NCBI GenBank assembly: GCA_023259115.1 | Contig: JAHFQW010000010.1 | Coordinates: 10,180-44,024 of the forward strand | From: an archaeon | GTDB lineage: Archaea > Nanobdellota > Nanobdellia > Woesearchaeales > GW2011-AR9 | DNA length: 33,845 bases | Direction: 5' to 3' | Part shown: piece after piece, positions 9,271-17,709 of the stretch | Position numbering within the stretch: position 1 is the stretch's first letter | How the letters are laid out: every line of letters starts with the position of its first letter | Translations under genes and position numbers: made by a program | Notes under the pieces: model-generated | What the model saw: only the letters and a program-made list of their open reading frames with translations | Told to the model about the DNA's origin: nothing | The model's database searches: none

Positions 9271-9308
9271 ATAATTGCATTTAACATCATTGATAATTAC
9301 ATTTAACA
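9271..9308. repeat. Two 16-bp direct repeats upstream of pgk
   Basis: ATAATTGCATTTAACA (9271-9286) and ATAATTACATTTAACA (9293-9308) match at 15 of 16 positions with a 22-bp period, two helical turns. They lie just upstream of the pgk TATA element in the divergent 223-bp region 9133-9355. They may bind a regulator of pgk; AT-rich composition makes chance similarity possible. Confidence 0.4.
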
Positions 9309-9324
9309 AAGAAAAAATAAAAAC

Positions 9325-9333
9325 AAATATAAA
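9325..9333 (+). promoter_or_regulatory. TATA box of pgk, leaderless
   Basis: AAATATAAA is centred 27 nt upstream of the ATG at 9356, so transcription is expected to begin at or next to the start codon. This decides the start codon of pgk. Confidence 0.6.
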
Positions 9334-9355
9334 CCTACAAAAAATTCAAATAACC

Positions 9356-10540
9356 ATGCGTCCCCTCTCCCAATACATCATCAGCAATCAAACGATTTTC
9401 CTTCGCGTAGATTACAACGTTCCTCTAAAAAACCACATTATCCAAGACACCACAAAAATAAAATCATCAATAAAAACCATAAATTATCTCCTCAAACACC
9501 ACAACAAAATCATTCTTGCAACCCATCTTGGCCGTCCTGACGGAAAATTTCAAAAAGAATTTTCCACCGCTCAGCTTCTCCCGAGCATTCAAGAATACTT
9601 CCCAAAAGAAAAAATCACCTTCCTCCCCGACTGTATTGGTAAAAACATCCACTCAACCATCCAAAAATCATCCTCCAAAATCTTCTTATTAGAAAACCTT
9701 CGCTTTTACAAAGAAGAAGAACAAAACAACACTCACTTTGCTCACTCCCTTGCCTCAGTATCAAATAGCTACGTCAACGATGCCTTCGCCGTATCTCACC
9801 GAGCACACGCCTCAGTACACTCAATCACCCAATTTCTCCCAAGTTACGCCGGCTTTCAACTAGAAACCGAAATCAATCAACTCAAACTCGCGCTCAACCC
9901 CAAACGTCCTTGTATTTGGATAATCGGCGGCGCAAAGCTAGACAAAATCAATCTAATCAACCAAGCCTTCAAAAAAGCAGATTATATTCTCATAGGCGGT
10001 GCCCTCTCCTTCGCCTTCCTGCGTGCCAAAAATATCCCCATCGGCCAATCAAAAACAGACACAAAATCCATCACCATTGCCAAAACCATTCTCAAAACCA
10101 AGTACGCCAAGAAACTAATTCTCCCTCAAGATTTCATCGTAACCCAAACCATGTCCCCCGCCGCAAAATCATCTTTTGTAAAATATAACGAAATACAACC
10201 AAACCAAATCGCCCTCGACCTTGGACCAGAAACCATCAAAATCTTCAAACATTTCCTGCGAAAAGCCTACACCATTGTTTGGAATGGCCCACTTGGTTAT
10301 TATGAGTGGGCAAAATATGCCACCGCAACAAAAGAAATCGGCCGCTTCCTTGGCACATTAACTGCAACCACCATTGTTGGTGGCGGCGAAACTGCCGATG
10401 CCATGCATAAATTTCATCTAGCATACAACCTCACCCATGTCTCAACCGGTGGCGGTGCCTCATTAGAATTCCTCAGTGGAAAAATATTACCTGGAATTCA
10501 AGCCCTCCACGACAACGAAAAGAAATTCAAACTTAAATAA
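9356..10540 (+). CDS. pgk: Phosphoglycerate kinase
   Basis: 394 residues, normal family length. It interconverts 3-phosphoglycerate and 1,3-bisphosphoglycerate with ADP/ATP in glycolysis and gluconeogenesis (cytoplasm). Motifs: RVDYNVPL near the N-terminus, HLGRPDG, LLENLRF, SHRAHASVHS (substrate side), IGGAKLDKI, ALDLGPET, VWNGPLGYYE, VGGGETADA and STGGGASLEF (nucleotide side). Two small departures are seen by eye: GGAKLDK lacks the VS of the common GGAKVSDK, and GGGETA has Glu where GGGDTA is common. The frame extends upstream to 9275, but ATG 9356 begins directly before the family core and has a leaderless TATA. It is divergent from the surface-protein gene. Confidence 0.95.
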   Translation: MRPLSQYIISNQTIFLRVDYNVPLKNHIIQDTTKIKSSIKTINYLLKHHNKIILATHLGRPDGKFQKEFSTAQLLPSIQEYFPKEKITFLPDCIGKNIHSTIQKSSSKIFLLENLRFYKEEEQNNTHFAHSLASVSNSYVNDAFAVSHRAHASVHSITQFLPSYAGFQLETEINQLKLALNPKRPCIWIIGGAKLDKINLINQAFKKADYILIGGALSFAFLRAKNIPIGQSKTDTKSITIAKTILKTKYAKKLILPQDFIVTQTMSPAAKSSFVKYNEIQPNQIALDLGPETIKIFKHFLRKAYTIVWNGPLGYYEWAKYATATKEIGRFLGTLTATTIVGGGETADAMHKFHLAYNLTHVSTGGGASLEFLSGKILPGIQALHDNEKKFKLK

Positions 10541-10569
10541 TAATAGTAATAGTAAAGATATTTAATAAC

Positions 10570-11862
10570 TCACCTCACCACCACATTCTTTCCCAAAGAC
10601 ACTTTTGCCAATTCACAAAACAACTGCTTCTCTCGCTCAAAACGTTGCACCGCCAGATTCATCTCCTCTTCCACCTGTGCAAACTCTTCTTCTAACTTCT
10701 TAATTTGCGCCGCAAAATGCTCCACCCGATAATGCGCCTCCTGCACTTTAAACAAAAAATATCTATTACGCATCGAACTCTCAAGCATCTCAAGCTCTCG
10801 CTTCACCTGTGATAAATCCCTATGTTTCTCTCTCAAAAACCCATTGTGAATCTTCTCACCATACCCTAGAAACACATTAACCTCCTCTGTTGGAAATAAA
10901 AACCGCTCTTGTAATATCCCTGTATGAATATGATCTAGCACATGCATAATCCCCACATTCTCATCCTCAACAAACCCTTTCACCGGATCATCCAAATAAC
11001 CTAATACCAACCCATTTCCATCATACTGCTGTGCATACCGCTTCAAGATTGGTTTAATTTTAGAAAAAAACAAATACACACAATCCTGCAACTCTTCCAA
11101 TTTAACCACCAGCGCTTCTCGCTGCCCATACACCTCTTGTAACCCTTCATAACTCGGATCTGCTTTTAACAACTCCACTTCTTTCTCTTTCTCCTCTTTT
11201 TTCTGCACCGCAAATTGTAACCTCTCCTTTTTTTCCTGCCATCGCTGGCGCAATTTTTGCGCATTTCCTAAACTCTCTTGCAACACGACACTCTTCTCTT
11301 GCAATTTTGCCAGCGTCTGATAACCACTCTCCGCCAGAAACTGTTCCGCCTCTCGTTGCCACAATTGCAACATCGTAATCTGCTCAAGCAGCGGATGTAC
11401 TTCATCACCCTCATCCTCAAGTAACTCTTCTCCTAAACTCTCAACCTCATCCAACAGCCAATGCGCATCAGAAACAAACTCCGTCTTATCCATCTTTCGT
11501 ATAAGTATCATGAGCGCTGAATCAAATACTATTAAAAACGCCCCCAGTTCATTTACACCTCTCTGCATCTCAGGCAGCATACTCTCCACCCGCTTAACTA
11601 AACCCAATACCCCCATAACCTCTTCTTGTACCGAACCTTGTAACGCATACATTTTCTTCTCAATAACTTTTACGAGCTCAGCAATATTCTTTTTATGTAA
11701 TCTTCCCTTCGCCCAGATACCCTCCACTCTCATCCCCATTTCCTCCCGCTGCATAAAATAATTAATTTGACCATCAACCCATCCCCTCAAATCATCAACG
11801 CAGAGCTCCAACATCTCAGAACGCTCCTCCTTCTTTCCAAAAAAAAGTTGTAATAGACCCAT
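10570..11862 (-). CDS. Coiled-coil protein of unknown function
   Basis: 430 residues, very rich in Glu/Lys/Gln/Leu. Long helices are predicted by eye throughout, with heptad-like coiled-coil stretches at about 190-265 and 370-425. No signal peptide, TM segment, Cys motif or nucleotide-binding motif is visible. The N-terminal MGLLQLFFGKKEE could be a short amphipathic or membrane-touching helix. A TTAAAAAG element centred about 27 nt upstream of the ATG suggests a leaderless start. It converges with pgk, leaving 29 bp between the stops. I do not recognise the family. A structural or scaffold role, as in ESCRT-like or SMC-like helical proteins, is conceivable but unsupported. Confidence 0.75.
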   Translation of the reverse strand: MGLLQLFFGKKEERSEMLELCVDDLRGWVDGQINYFMQREEMGMRVEGIWAKGRLHKKNIAELVKVIEKKMYALQGSVQEEVMGVLGLVKRVESMLPEMQRGVNELGAFLIVFDSALMILIRKMDKTEFVSDAHWLLDEVESLGEELLEDEGDEVHPLLEQITMLQLWQREAEQFLAESGYQTLAKLQEKSVVLQESLGNAQKLRQRWQEKKERLQFAVQKKEEKEKEVELLKADPSYEGLQEVYGQREALVVKLEELQDCVYLFFSKIKPILKRYAQQYDGNGLVLGYLDDPVKGFVEDENVGIMHVLDHIHTGILQERFLFPTEEVNVFLGYGEKIHNGFLREKHRDLSQVKRELEMLESSMRNRYFLFKVQEAHYRVEHFAAQIKKLEEEFAQVEEEMNLAVQRFEREKQLFCELAKVSLGKNVVVR

Positions 11863-11979
11863 CGTAAAAGTTCAACCAATACTCGCTTTTTAATCATTTC
11901 CATACATCAGAAGATAAGTAATAAAAAAATAAAGAGAATAGGAAATAGACAAAGAAAAAAATAGGAAAACAAAAAAGAA

Positions 11980-12684
11980 TTAAAATTGCGTAAAATGAAC
12001 TAACTTCTCCTCCTCCTCCTCAATAACTACTTGCACTAAATCAGATTTCTTATCCAGCAAATGAGAAATCATAAAATAATCCGAAGGAATAATCTTATCT
12101 TTTTCTAACATGTGTATATCAAACCATTGTACGCTCCCCTCTTCAGAAGATCTTATCTTCCCCGCAATAACATTGGCCGTAACCAAAAACAAAACAAACG
12201 TATGCTTAAAAATACTTTTCTCTTTAAGTCGTTCATGCACCACAGAATTAATAGCTACAAATTCACAATCCAAACCCGTTTCTTCCTTCGCTTCCCGTAT
12301 TGCTGTTTCTTCAATACTCTCCCCATTCTTCAATTTTCCCCCAATCAACCCCCAATAGCTTTGATACGGTCTCTTTTCCCTTTTAAGCAAACAAATTTTT
12401 TCCCCATCACGTATCGCCACCAAAACAACAGATAACGCCCCCACTTCCTTCCCACGCAGATGCGCAAAAAAAGGCAACATCTTCTCCATCTTTAAAGTCA
12501 ACACATAAAAATCTCCCCTCTTTTCAATCAACTCCTCTGTAAGCATCTGCTCCAAATGATACGCCAAAAGATTCGATCTCAATCCCGACAATTGTTCCAT
12601 TTCAGAAAAACGTAACGATTTATTCTTGACAAAAAAATCAAGAATCTTCTCTCGCTCAAACGGTATATTTTTTTTAGATTCCAT
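11980..12684 (-). CDS. Winged-helix plus Nudix hydrolase protein
   Basis: 234 residues. Residues about 8-63 form an ArsR/MarR-like winged helix (REKILDFFVK ... LLAYHLEQML ... GDFYVL). Residues about 80-220 are a Nudix domain with a perfect box: G116-x5-E122-x7-R130 EAKEETGL. Nudix enzymes cleave nucleoside diphosphates linked to another group, using metal held by the RExxEE glutamates. The HTH fusion recalls NrtR-like regulators, although here the HTH is N-terminal. Start: an upstream GTG/ATG extension to 12774 would overlap the next gene. ATG 12684 is preferred because a perfect TTTATATA element (12705-12715) is centred 27 nt upstream, giving a leaderless mRNA. Substrate unknown. Confidence 0.85.
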   Translation of the reverse strand: MESKKNIPFEREKILDFFVKNKSLRFSEMEQLSGLRSNLLAYHLEQMLTEELIEKRGDFYVLTLKMEKMLPFFAHLRGKEVGALSVVLVAIRDGEKICLLKREKRPYQSYWGLIGGKLKNGESIEETAIREAKEETGLDCEFVAINSVVHERLKEKSIFKHTFVLFLVTANVIAGKIRSSEEGSVQWFDIHMLEKDKIIPSDYFMISHLLDKKSDLVQVVIEEEEEKLVHFTQF

Positions 12685-12704
12685 AAAATAACCCAAAAAC
12701 AAAG

Positions 12705-12715
12705 AAATATATAAA
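12705..12715 (-). promoter_or_regulatory. TATA box of the HTH-Nudix gene, leaderless
   Basis: TTTATATATTT on the minus strand is an ideal archaeal box A. It sits in the 73-bp gap after the YchF-type GTPase gene, 27 nt before the ATG at 12684, so this gene has its own promoter. Confidence 0.7.
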
Positions 12716-12757
12716 GAATTCCTCAAGAGATCTTGACCAAATATCTCCAATCTCTTT

Positions 12758-13963
12758 CTATCTTCCCGCCACAATTTCTATAACATCTCGATGTTGCAGC
12801 AAATGTTCCTTCCCAACCGTCCTCTTTGTCCGCACATCTTTCGCGCAAATAAAATTCTTCCCTAAATCCGTATGCAGCTTATACGCAAAATCCAGTGCCG
12901 TACTTGCTCGAGGAAGCAAAAAACAATCAGGCAAACATCTGCCTTCCTTATCTTCCAGCTTCGCCACCCCTCCCGGATAAATCGCCATATACCCCAACAA
13001 ATTAAACACCGCCGAATCTAACACCTGCTGTATCCCCGTACTGCCAAACACATCTAAGACATTCTTTTGAATAAAAGTAAGTGCACCCAACTGCCGCTCA
13101 TTCAACTTCTCTCGCCCAGCCGACGTCACTTCAAACTTCGCACTACCGGGCACATAGGCAATCAACCCCGCCCTTGCCGCCTCACGCAACGCCAACTCAC
13201 TATCCGCAGAGCAAGCAACAAAAATATAATTTGGAAAAGTCTTACGCAACTTTTCCACATTTTCTTTTCCAATAGGAATATCCACTTTATTACATGCCAC
13301 AATCATCGGTTTTGTTTTCTCTCGCAACACTCGTGCCAATTTCAATAACTCTTCTTCACTCCATCCCACCGGCTTCTCCTTATCTAATTTCAACTGATCA
13401 ATCACCTCTTCAACTAACATCTCTGTGACCCCTAACCCCGATAGCTGTGTTGCCAATGCAATATGAATCTGTTTTTTCTCTTGCACAACCGTTCTCGCAA
13501 ACTTCTCCCAACCTTTCTTAAGAATTCCTACATACCACATATCCAATTCCACTTCTAAAAATCGCACATCTTCCACCGGATCATATCCGCCCGGCTCAAT
13601 CGACTCCCCTTTTTCATTCGTTGTTCCCGCCGCATCAATCACATGCACAAGCACATCCGCTTGCCGTAAATCATCTAAAAATTGATTCCCCATTCCTCTC
13701 CCTTCATGCGCCCCCGGAACAAGTCCCGCCACATCAATCATCTGAATGGGCACAAATCGTAATCCCTGCACACAATACCCCGTTCTCGGATGACACTGCT
13801 TGCCAAACTCCTTATCCGCACAATCCACTCGAATAAATCCCACTCCCGTATTTGGCTTAATTGTCGCAAACGGATAATTCGCAATCTCCGCATCCGCAAG
13901 TGTTGCTGCCTTAAAGAGCGTACTCTTCCCCACATTAGGTTTACCTACAACGCCTACAAGCAT
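12758..13963 (-). CDS. ychF: YchF/OLA1-family translation-associated GTPase
   Basis: 401 residues, usual for the archaeal COG0012 branch. Order: G1 GKPNVGKST (7-15), G2 region NYPFATIKPNTG, G3 DVAGLVPGAHEGRG (about 77-90), G4 ACNKVD (about 225), and a C-terminal TGS domain (AYKLHTDLGKNFICAKD ... HRDVIEIVAG). These proteins bind ribosomes and affect translation. Bacterial and human members prefer ATP because the NKxD motif is altered; here NKVD is intact, so GTP is the likely nucleotide. Start: ATG with AGGTGATG 4 nt upstream. A TTTATAAA box at 14046-14053 predicts a leader of about 60 nt. It is upstream of the HTH-Nudix gene but that gene has its own promoter. Confidence 0.92.
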   Translation of the reverse strand: MLVGVVGKPNVGKSTLFKAATLADAEIANYPFATIKPNTGVGFIRVDCADKEFGKQCHPRTGYCVQGLRFVPIQMIDVAGLVPGAHEGRGMGNQFLDDLRQADVLVHVIDAAGTTNEKGESIEPGGYDPVEDVRFLEVELDMWYVGILKKGWEKFARTVVQEKKQIHIALATQLSGLGVTEMLVEEVIDQLKLDKEKPVGWSEEELLKLARVLREKTKPMIVACNKVDIPIGKENVEKLRKTFPNYIFVACSADSELALREAARAGLIAYVPGSAKFEVTSAGREKLNERQLGALTFIQKNVLDVFGSTGIQQVLDSAVFNLLGYMAIYPGGVAKLEDKEGRCLPDCFLLPRASTALDFAYKLHTDLGKNFICAKDVRTKRTVGKEHLLQHRDVIEIVAGR

Positions 13964-14045
13964 AGAGCATCACCTTTTAACGCTTGTAAATTCCAAATAT
14001 CAATGAGGTTAACAACTAACATAGTACACTCAACAACGCATTTTA

Positions 14046-14053
14046 TTTATAAA
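14046..14053 (-). promoter_or_regulatory. TATA box of ychF
   Basis: TTTATAAA on the minus strand, followed by about 60 nt of leader and an AGGTGATG ribosome-binding site. The 250-bp gap 13964-14213 otherwise shows only an antisense open frame that I do not accept as a gene. Confidence 0.5.
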
Positions 14054-14213
14054 ACTTCACTCACAAATCATCCCCTAAAAAAAATGAAGAAAGACCGAAC
14101 AAAAATACATCATCTTTATAACAAACTCTTCACAAAATCTAGATAAATCAATCAAAAGAGAATCAGAAATTCAAATTGTATTTGAGTGGAGATAATAAAT
14201 TTTTTAGGAATCG

Positions 14214-14885
14214 TCACCATTTATACACATCTCTTGGATGAAGTAAACAGCTCATCAACAAATAATTTTTATACAGCTCCTCTGCCTCGACCACTCGAGA
14301 ATATAAACTATCTAAATCTTCCTTTGTTCCTTTTGTAACAATTCCCCAGAATGAATTTGCTCGAGAGAAACTTTCAGATGTAGTAGGATCAGGAGTAAAC
14401 TTAAGTCCACGCTCTTGCGCAATACGCAAACCGATTAACAAATCATCATAACCTAAACCAAGACATGATTTAAAATAACGGGGCTCAATCTTCAGTTCCA
14501 CTTCACAATGTGTAGAATTAAAAACAAAATAGATATCTGGATAAGAACTATTATTAAATTTATGATCACGTATATCACGATTAAATAATCTATTGCAAGA
14601 ATCAAGAATCTTTTCTGAATGTTCCGGAGATTTCCCCATCGATTCAGATAAACGATACATAATTTCCCCATACTTCTCTTTTTTCTTTCTTTGAATCTGT
14701 TGATTTAAATAACGCATCCCAAACCCCCCCACAACACCACCTACCATAAAACCAGAAAAGCAGATAATCTCATCATCAGTGAACAGACTAGTAATAGAAC
14801 CAACAATAAAACTTGTTGAAATAGCACTAACATTCGTAACAAGTTGAGAATATTCACGCACAATCTCATCCAATAACTTTGCCAT
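14214..14885 (-). CDS. Membrane-anchored protein of unknown function
   Basis: 223 residues. Residues about 20-62 contain one or two hydrophobic helices (ISTSFIVGSITSLF and FSGFMVGGVVGGFGMRYL), followed by a basic segment QQIQRKKKEKYG that should stay in the cytoplasm. The C-terminal 150 residues are soluble, with a Cys/Asn-rich middle (YFVFNSTHCEVELKIEPRYFKSCLGLGYDDLL). No family recognised. An in-frame GTG at 14903 extends the frame, but TTTATAAA (14907-14914) is centred 26 nt before ATG 14885, which fits a leaderless start there. It is divergent from the membrane hydrolase gene, with about 100 bp between the starts holding both promoters. Confidence 0.7.
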   Translation of the reverse strand: MAKLLDEIVREYSQLVTNVSAISTSFIVGSITSLFTDDEIICFSGFMVGGVVGGFGMRYLNQQIQRKKKEKYGEIMYRLSESMGKSPEHSEKILDSCNRLFNRDIRDHKFNNSSYPDIYFVFNSTHCEVELKIEPRYFKSCLGLGYDDLLIGLRIAQERGLKFTPDPTTSESFSRANSFWGIVTKGTKEDLDSLYSRVVEAEELYKNYLLMSCLLHPRDVYKW

Positions 14886-14906
14886 AAGCCCATAAAAGAA
14901 CACTCA

Positions 14907-14914
14907 TTTATAAA
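14907..14914 (-). promoter_or_regulatory. TATA box, leaderless start at 14885
   Basis: TTTATAAA, minus strand, centred 26 nt from the ATG at 14885. Confidence 0.55.
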
Positions 14915-14955
14915 TATTTTGTTTCTTTAAAGTGACAACATTATCTCCCATCACC

Positions 14956-14963
14956 TATATAAA
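14956..14963 (+). promoter_or_regulatory. TATA box, leaderless start at 14986
   Basis: TATATAAA, plus strand, centred 26 nt from the ATG at 14986. It lies inside the longer frame that begins with GTG at 14932, arguing against that start. Confidence 0.6.
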
Positions 14964-14985
14964 CTCCACATCATCCTCTCCATTC

Positions 14986-15510
14986 ATGACCTTCGCCTTC
15001 GGCCACTTAATTGGCGCCTGGATACCCGGAAAGATCTACGAGAAAATTAAACACATCAAACTCTCACACTACACCTGGTTCTTTCTCATCCTTGGAGGCA
15101 TTCTCCCCGACGCAGATTTCATTCTCGAATGGACATTGCACAACGATGCACATCGCACATTTACACACAGTATATTCTTTCTCATCACTGCCCCGCTCTT
15201 CATCTACCTTTTCTTCAAATATCTCAAACACAACAAAGAATCATCTCAATACGCCCTCGCCCTAGCAAGCGGCATTGCCATGCACCTAGTATTAGACATG
15301 GCCACATCGTATTATGGCATTCCACTCTTCTGGCCTAATCTCACACATATCTCATTTTATCATATCGGACTAATTGATCATGCTAGTCCCTCTTTCCTAG
15401 ATTCATCCGCACAAAACCTCCATAAATCCCTTAAACTCGCCATCCTCGACATGGGTCTTGGCACTACTTGGATATTCTATCTCTGGTACAAAAAACAAGT
15501 ACAATTCTAA
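14986..15510 (+). CDS. YdjM/DUF457-type membrane-bound metal-dependent hydrolase
   Basis: 174 residues. The family pattern is clear: N-terminal FGHLIGAW, then GGILPDADFILEW, HRTFTHSIFFLI (His/Asp metal-binding region), a TM segment, and ASGIAMHLVLDMATSYYGIPLFWP. Four hydrophobic segments are visible. Members are integral membrane proteins of unsettled substrate, called LexA-regulated YdjM in enterobacteria. The frame could begin at GTG 14932, but ATG 14986 gives the conserved N-terminus and has a TATA element 26 nt upstream. No operon partner is evident. Confidence 0.85.
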   Translation: MTFAFGHLIGAWIPGKIYEKIKHIKLSHYTWFFLILGGILPDADFILEWTLHNDAHRTFTHSIFFLITAPLFIYLFFKYLKHNKESSQYALALASGIAMHLVLDMATSYYGIPLFWPNLTHISFYHIGLIDHASPSFLDSSAQNLHKSLKLAILDMGLGTTWIFYLWYKKQVQF

Positions 15511-15559
15511 AGAAAGAAAATAATATTCAAACCAAACTCCCCTAAGCCTTCCAAAAACA

Positions 15560-15567
15560 TTTATATA
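15560..15567 (+). promoter_or_regulatory. TATA box, leaderless start at 15589
   Basis: TTTATATA, plus strand, centred 26 nt upstream of the ATG at 15589. Confidence 0.65.
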
Positions 15568-15588
15568 CATTCCTACCTTCCTTCACAT

Positions 15589-16209
15589 ATGCCCAAAAAG
15601 CTCATTAGCAACACATTTCCCGCATTTCCTGGTTTCAAAGTCAAATACAAAGACGTCTTCGATTTCAAAGAATTCTACACCGCCCTGCAAGAATGGTTGC
15701 TCGAACACGAATGGATGGATCCCGAAGATAAAGGAGATGGCAAAGACCATTGGGAATCATTCTACGGCGAACGTATCGCTCAAGATGGATCAAAAGAAAT
15801 TTGGATTCGCTGGCGTATGTACAAACCCGCACCACAAGCCGCCTTCTTAAATTACTATCTTGACTTTGACTATCACTGTCTTGCCCTCTCCGGCACCGAA
15901 ATAGTCAAAGAAGGACGTAAAATGAAAGTCCACAAAGGAGAAGTCGAACTCGAAATAAAAGGAAACATCGAAGAAGTCTACAAATCTAAATTTGATCAAG
16001 ACCAATTTCTCAAAGAGATCAAAGAAATTTTTGCCAAACGGATTTATCGTAAAACACTTGAGCAGCGCAAAAAAGAATACTACCAAGAAGCCTACGAACT
16101 GCAAAACTTCATCAAACAATGGTTCAAGCTCAAACGCTACCTGCCCTACGAAGAAGTCAAGAATTTCTTCCCATCACAAGCCTGGCCATCGCACTTGAAA
16201 GAAGAATAA
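15589..16209 (+). CDS. Conserved-looking soluble protein of unknown function
   Basis: 206 residues, highly charged and aromatic-rich (many Lys/Glu/Tyr/Trp), with no signal or TM segment. The N-terminal half looks alpha/beta (KVKYKDVFDFKEFYTALQEWLLEHEW ... WIRWRMYKP ... YLDFDYHCLAL). The C-terminal half is helical with basic stretches (KRIYRKTLEQRKKEYYQEAYELQNF). The composition resembles small archaeal proteins often annotated only as hypothetical. The leaderless promoter and dense, unbroken coding character support a real gene. No function can be given. Confidence 0.75.
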   Translation: MPKKLISNTFPAFPGFKVKYKDVFDFKEFYTALQEWLLEHEWMDPEDKGDGKDHWESFYGERIAQDGSKEIWIRWRMYKPAPQAAFLNYYLDFDYHCLALSGTEIVKEGRKMKVHKGEVELEIKGNIEEVYKSKFDQDQFLKEIKEIFAKRIYRKTLEQRKKEYYQEAYELQNFIKQWFKLKRYLPYEEVKNFFPSQAWPSHLKEE

Positions 16210-16317
16210 ATTTTGTGTTTTACTTTTTTTCCCCAGTCTTAACTTTTAAGAAATTCACCAATAACCCCAAAAAAGAAGAAAACCTTAATAAATAAATAAC
16301 CTAAATTCTATACCAAA

Positions 16318-16432
16318 GCCCCAGTAGCTTAACGGTCGAGCACCTGACTTGTACTTATTTACACACGTTAAGAATGACGTAATAGCATAAGAAGATATCA
16401 GGAGGTTCCGCGTTCAAATCGCGGCTGGGGCT
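16318..16432 (+). tRNA. tRNA-Thr (anticodon TGT) with one intron
   Basis: The acceptor stem GCCCCAG/CTGGGGC pairs perfectly. D stem GCTT/GAGC, anticodon stem CCTGA/TCAGG, T arm CCGCG-TTCAAAT-CGCGG, discriminator T. The mature anticodon loop is CTTGTAA with TGT at 16350-16352, reading ACA (and ACG). A 43-nt intron separates positions 37 and 38. The mature length is 72 nt; CCA is not encoded. A poly-T run follows at 16436-16442, and a protein frame starts 13 nt after the tRNA end. Confidence 0.93.
16354..16396 (+). other. tRNA-Thr intron at canonical position 37/38
   Basis: 43 nt. The outer helix is CCTGA/TCAGG. The central helix CTTG/GAAG has a G-G mismatch at its inner end. The 3-nt bulges are TAC and ATA, with an inner helix TTAT/ATAA. 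Cutting each bulge after its second base restores the 7-nt loop. This is a slightly relaxed bulge-helix-bulge motif. Confidence 0.85.
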
Positions 16433-16435
16433 CTC

Positions 16436-16442
16436 TTTTTTT
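16436..16442 (+). terminator. T7 run between tRNA-Thr and the next gene
   Basis: Seven T four bases after the tRNA end. It may terminate tRNA transcription fully or partly; the next frame opens 4 bases later. Confidence 0.45.
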
Positions 16443-16445
16443 ACT

Positions 16446-16904
16446 ATGAAAGACATCTACATAGAAGCAAAAGAAAATATGGGACCACTTCATTACATCG
16501 TAACTCTCCTTAGTCCTCAATATTACGAAGCAAATAATATCCAAGACTTCGTAGACCATCGTCACAACACGCAAAAAACCAGAAACCTATCGTTGTTATA
16601 CACCGGTTTTATTTCAGAGCCCGCCATCATTTTTGAAAATGTGCGATTGCAATGTAAACCCTATGGTTATCATCTATCCGATAGAACAAACACCCTATTT
16701 GTCTTCGAACCACCAAATATATTATTTCCTTGTTTTTCTTCACTCAAAGAAAATATTCAGCCCGGTTGGTTTGATGAAGTGATAATCTTATATCACAAAG
16801 AACGTGATTACGCCAGTTTGTTAGCAACAACAAAAGAACTCACTTGGAAAAGAAAGAGAGAACCAACACTAAACCTAGAAATAAAATTGCAGGAATCATT
16901 TTAG
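16446..16904 (+). CDS. Small protein of unknown function directly after tRNA-Thr
   Basis: 152 residues, soluble, mixed alpha/beta by eye, with no signal, TM segment or Cys-pair motif. It contains NLSLLYTGFISEPAIIFEN and GWFDEVIILYHKERDY. No family recognised. The ATG lies 13 nt after the tRNA-Thr 3' end, past a T7 run, and no TATA element lies 26 nt upstream because that position is inside the tRNA. Co-transcription with the tRNA, released by tRNA 3' processing, is therefore plausible. A later start at the Met of MGPLHYIV (16479) cannot be excluded. Confidence 0.6.
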   Translation: MKDIYIEAKENMGPLHYIVTLLSPQYYEANNIQDFVDHRHNTQKTRNLSLLYTGFISEPAIIFENVRLQCKPYGYHLSDRTNTLFVFEPPNILFPCFSSLKENIQPGWFDEVIILYHKERDYASLLATTKELTWKRKREPTLNLEIKLQESF

Positions 16905-16965
16905 TCCAGCAAATTCACAACTACACTATCAAAAAGATTATATACTAACTCCCCCTAATAAAATC

Positions 16966-17709
16966 ATGGCAGATGGAAACACAAAATATACGTTGGAACC
17001 AACTCTAAAACGCACCTATGAATTACAAGATCTCGATATTCTACCCAAAGACTACGGCTCTTTTCTCGCAGAATGTGCACAAATTTATCATGAACAAACA
17101 GGAATCAAGAAAATTAATGACGATGCCATCTTCAAATCCAGTTTTACCATTGTAGGACAAATTAGCTACGCATCTCCTGATGACCAAACAAAAGAAATCC
17201 ATCCCCGAATTATCAGAAATCACACGTACTATGAAAATCTAGGAGAGAATGGTAAACTACCCTTTGAAGGTCAAGTAAGTTTACAGCAAGATGATTTTGC
17301 GCAACCCATCAAATCTCTTGTGCAACAAATCAATACACAACTCGATACACGTTTTCCACAACGAGAAGGACAATTTCCCATGACCTACTTCAAAGAATTC
17401 GATCTCTCATCCAAAGAGCTAGAGGTCTGGACACGCTTTTACAATGAATTAGTACCATTGTCAATGTACATCACCCTAAAAGCAGAAAGCAGTAGTATGA
17501 CCAATTATCAAAAACGAACATATATGTATGTCGGCGAACCATTACTCTCCATTGAGATTCATGATAAATGCAGTGAATATAGCACACTCGAATCAATAGC
17601 CAATAGTATTGAAACACATCTCACACAACGCTACGCCTTCCAAGAACGCAAAACACAACAGGGACGCACCGAACGTAGAACTGTTGAACTAGCGGGTCTT
17701 TGTCTTTGA
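16966..17709 (+). CDS. Soluble protein of unknown function
   Basis: 247 residues, hydrophilic, alpha/beta by eye, with no signal peptide or TM helix. Segments such as KSSFTIVGQISYASPDD, LEVWTRFYNELVPLSMYITLK and RTYMYVGEPLLSIEIHDKC suggest a beta-sheet fold. No catalytic signature is recognised. Start: ATG with ATTATATA (16937-16944) 26 nt upstream, so leaderless. The 3' end overlaps the convergent gene at 17689 by 21 bp, so both transcripts end within each other's coding sequence. Confidence 0.7.
   Translation: MADGNTKYTLEPTLKRTYELQDLDILPKDYGSFLAECAQIYHEQTGIKKINDDAIFKSSFTIVGQISYASPDDQTKEIHPRIIRNHTYYENLGENGKLPFEGQVSLQQDDFAQPIKSLVQQINTQLDTRFPQREGQFPMTYFKEFDLSSKELEVWTRFYNELVPLSMYITLKAESSSMTNYQKRTYMYVGEPLLSIEIHDKCSEYSTLESIANSIETHLTQRYAFQERKTQQGRTERRTVELAGLCL

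Noticed and set aside
13790-14146. Plus-strand frame of 118 codons antisense to the start of ychF
   Set aside because: It overlaps the conserved G1 region and promoter of ychF on the other strand; its product is basic, without domain character, and it has no promoter or RBS.
15847-16119. Minus-strand Phe-rich frame of 90 codons
   Set aside because: It mirrors Lys/Glu-rich codons of the plus-strand gene 15589-16209; no regulatory signals.
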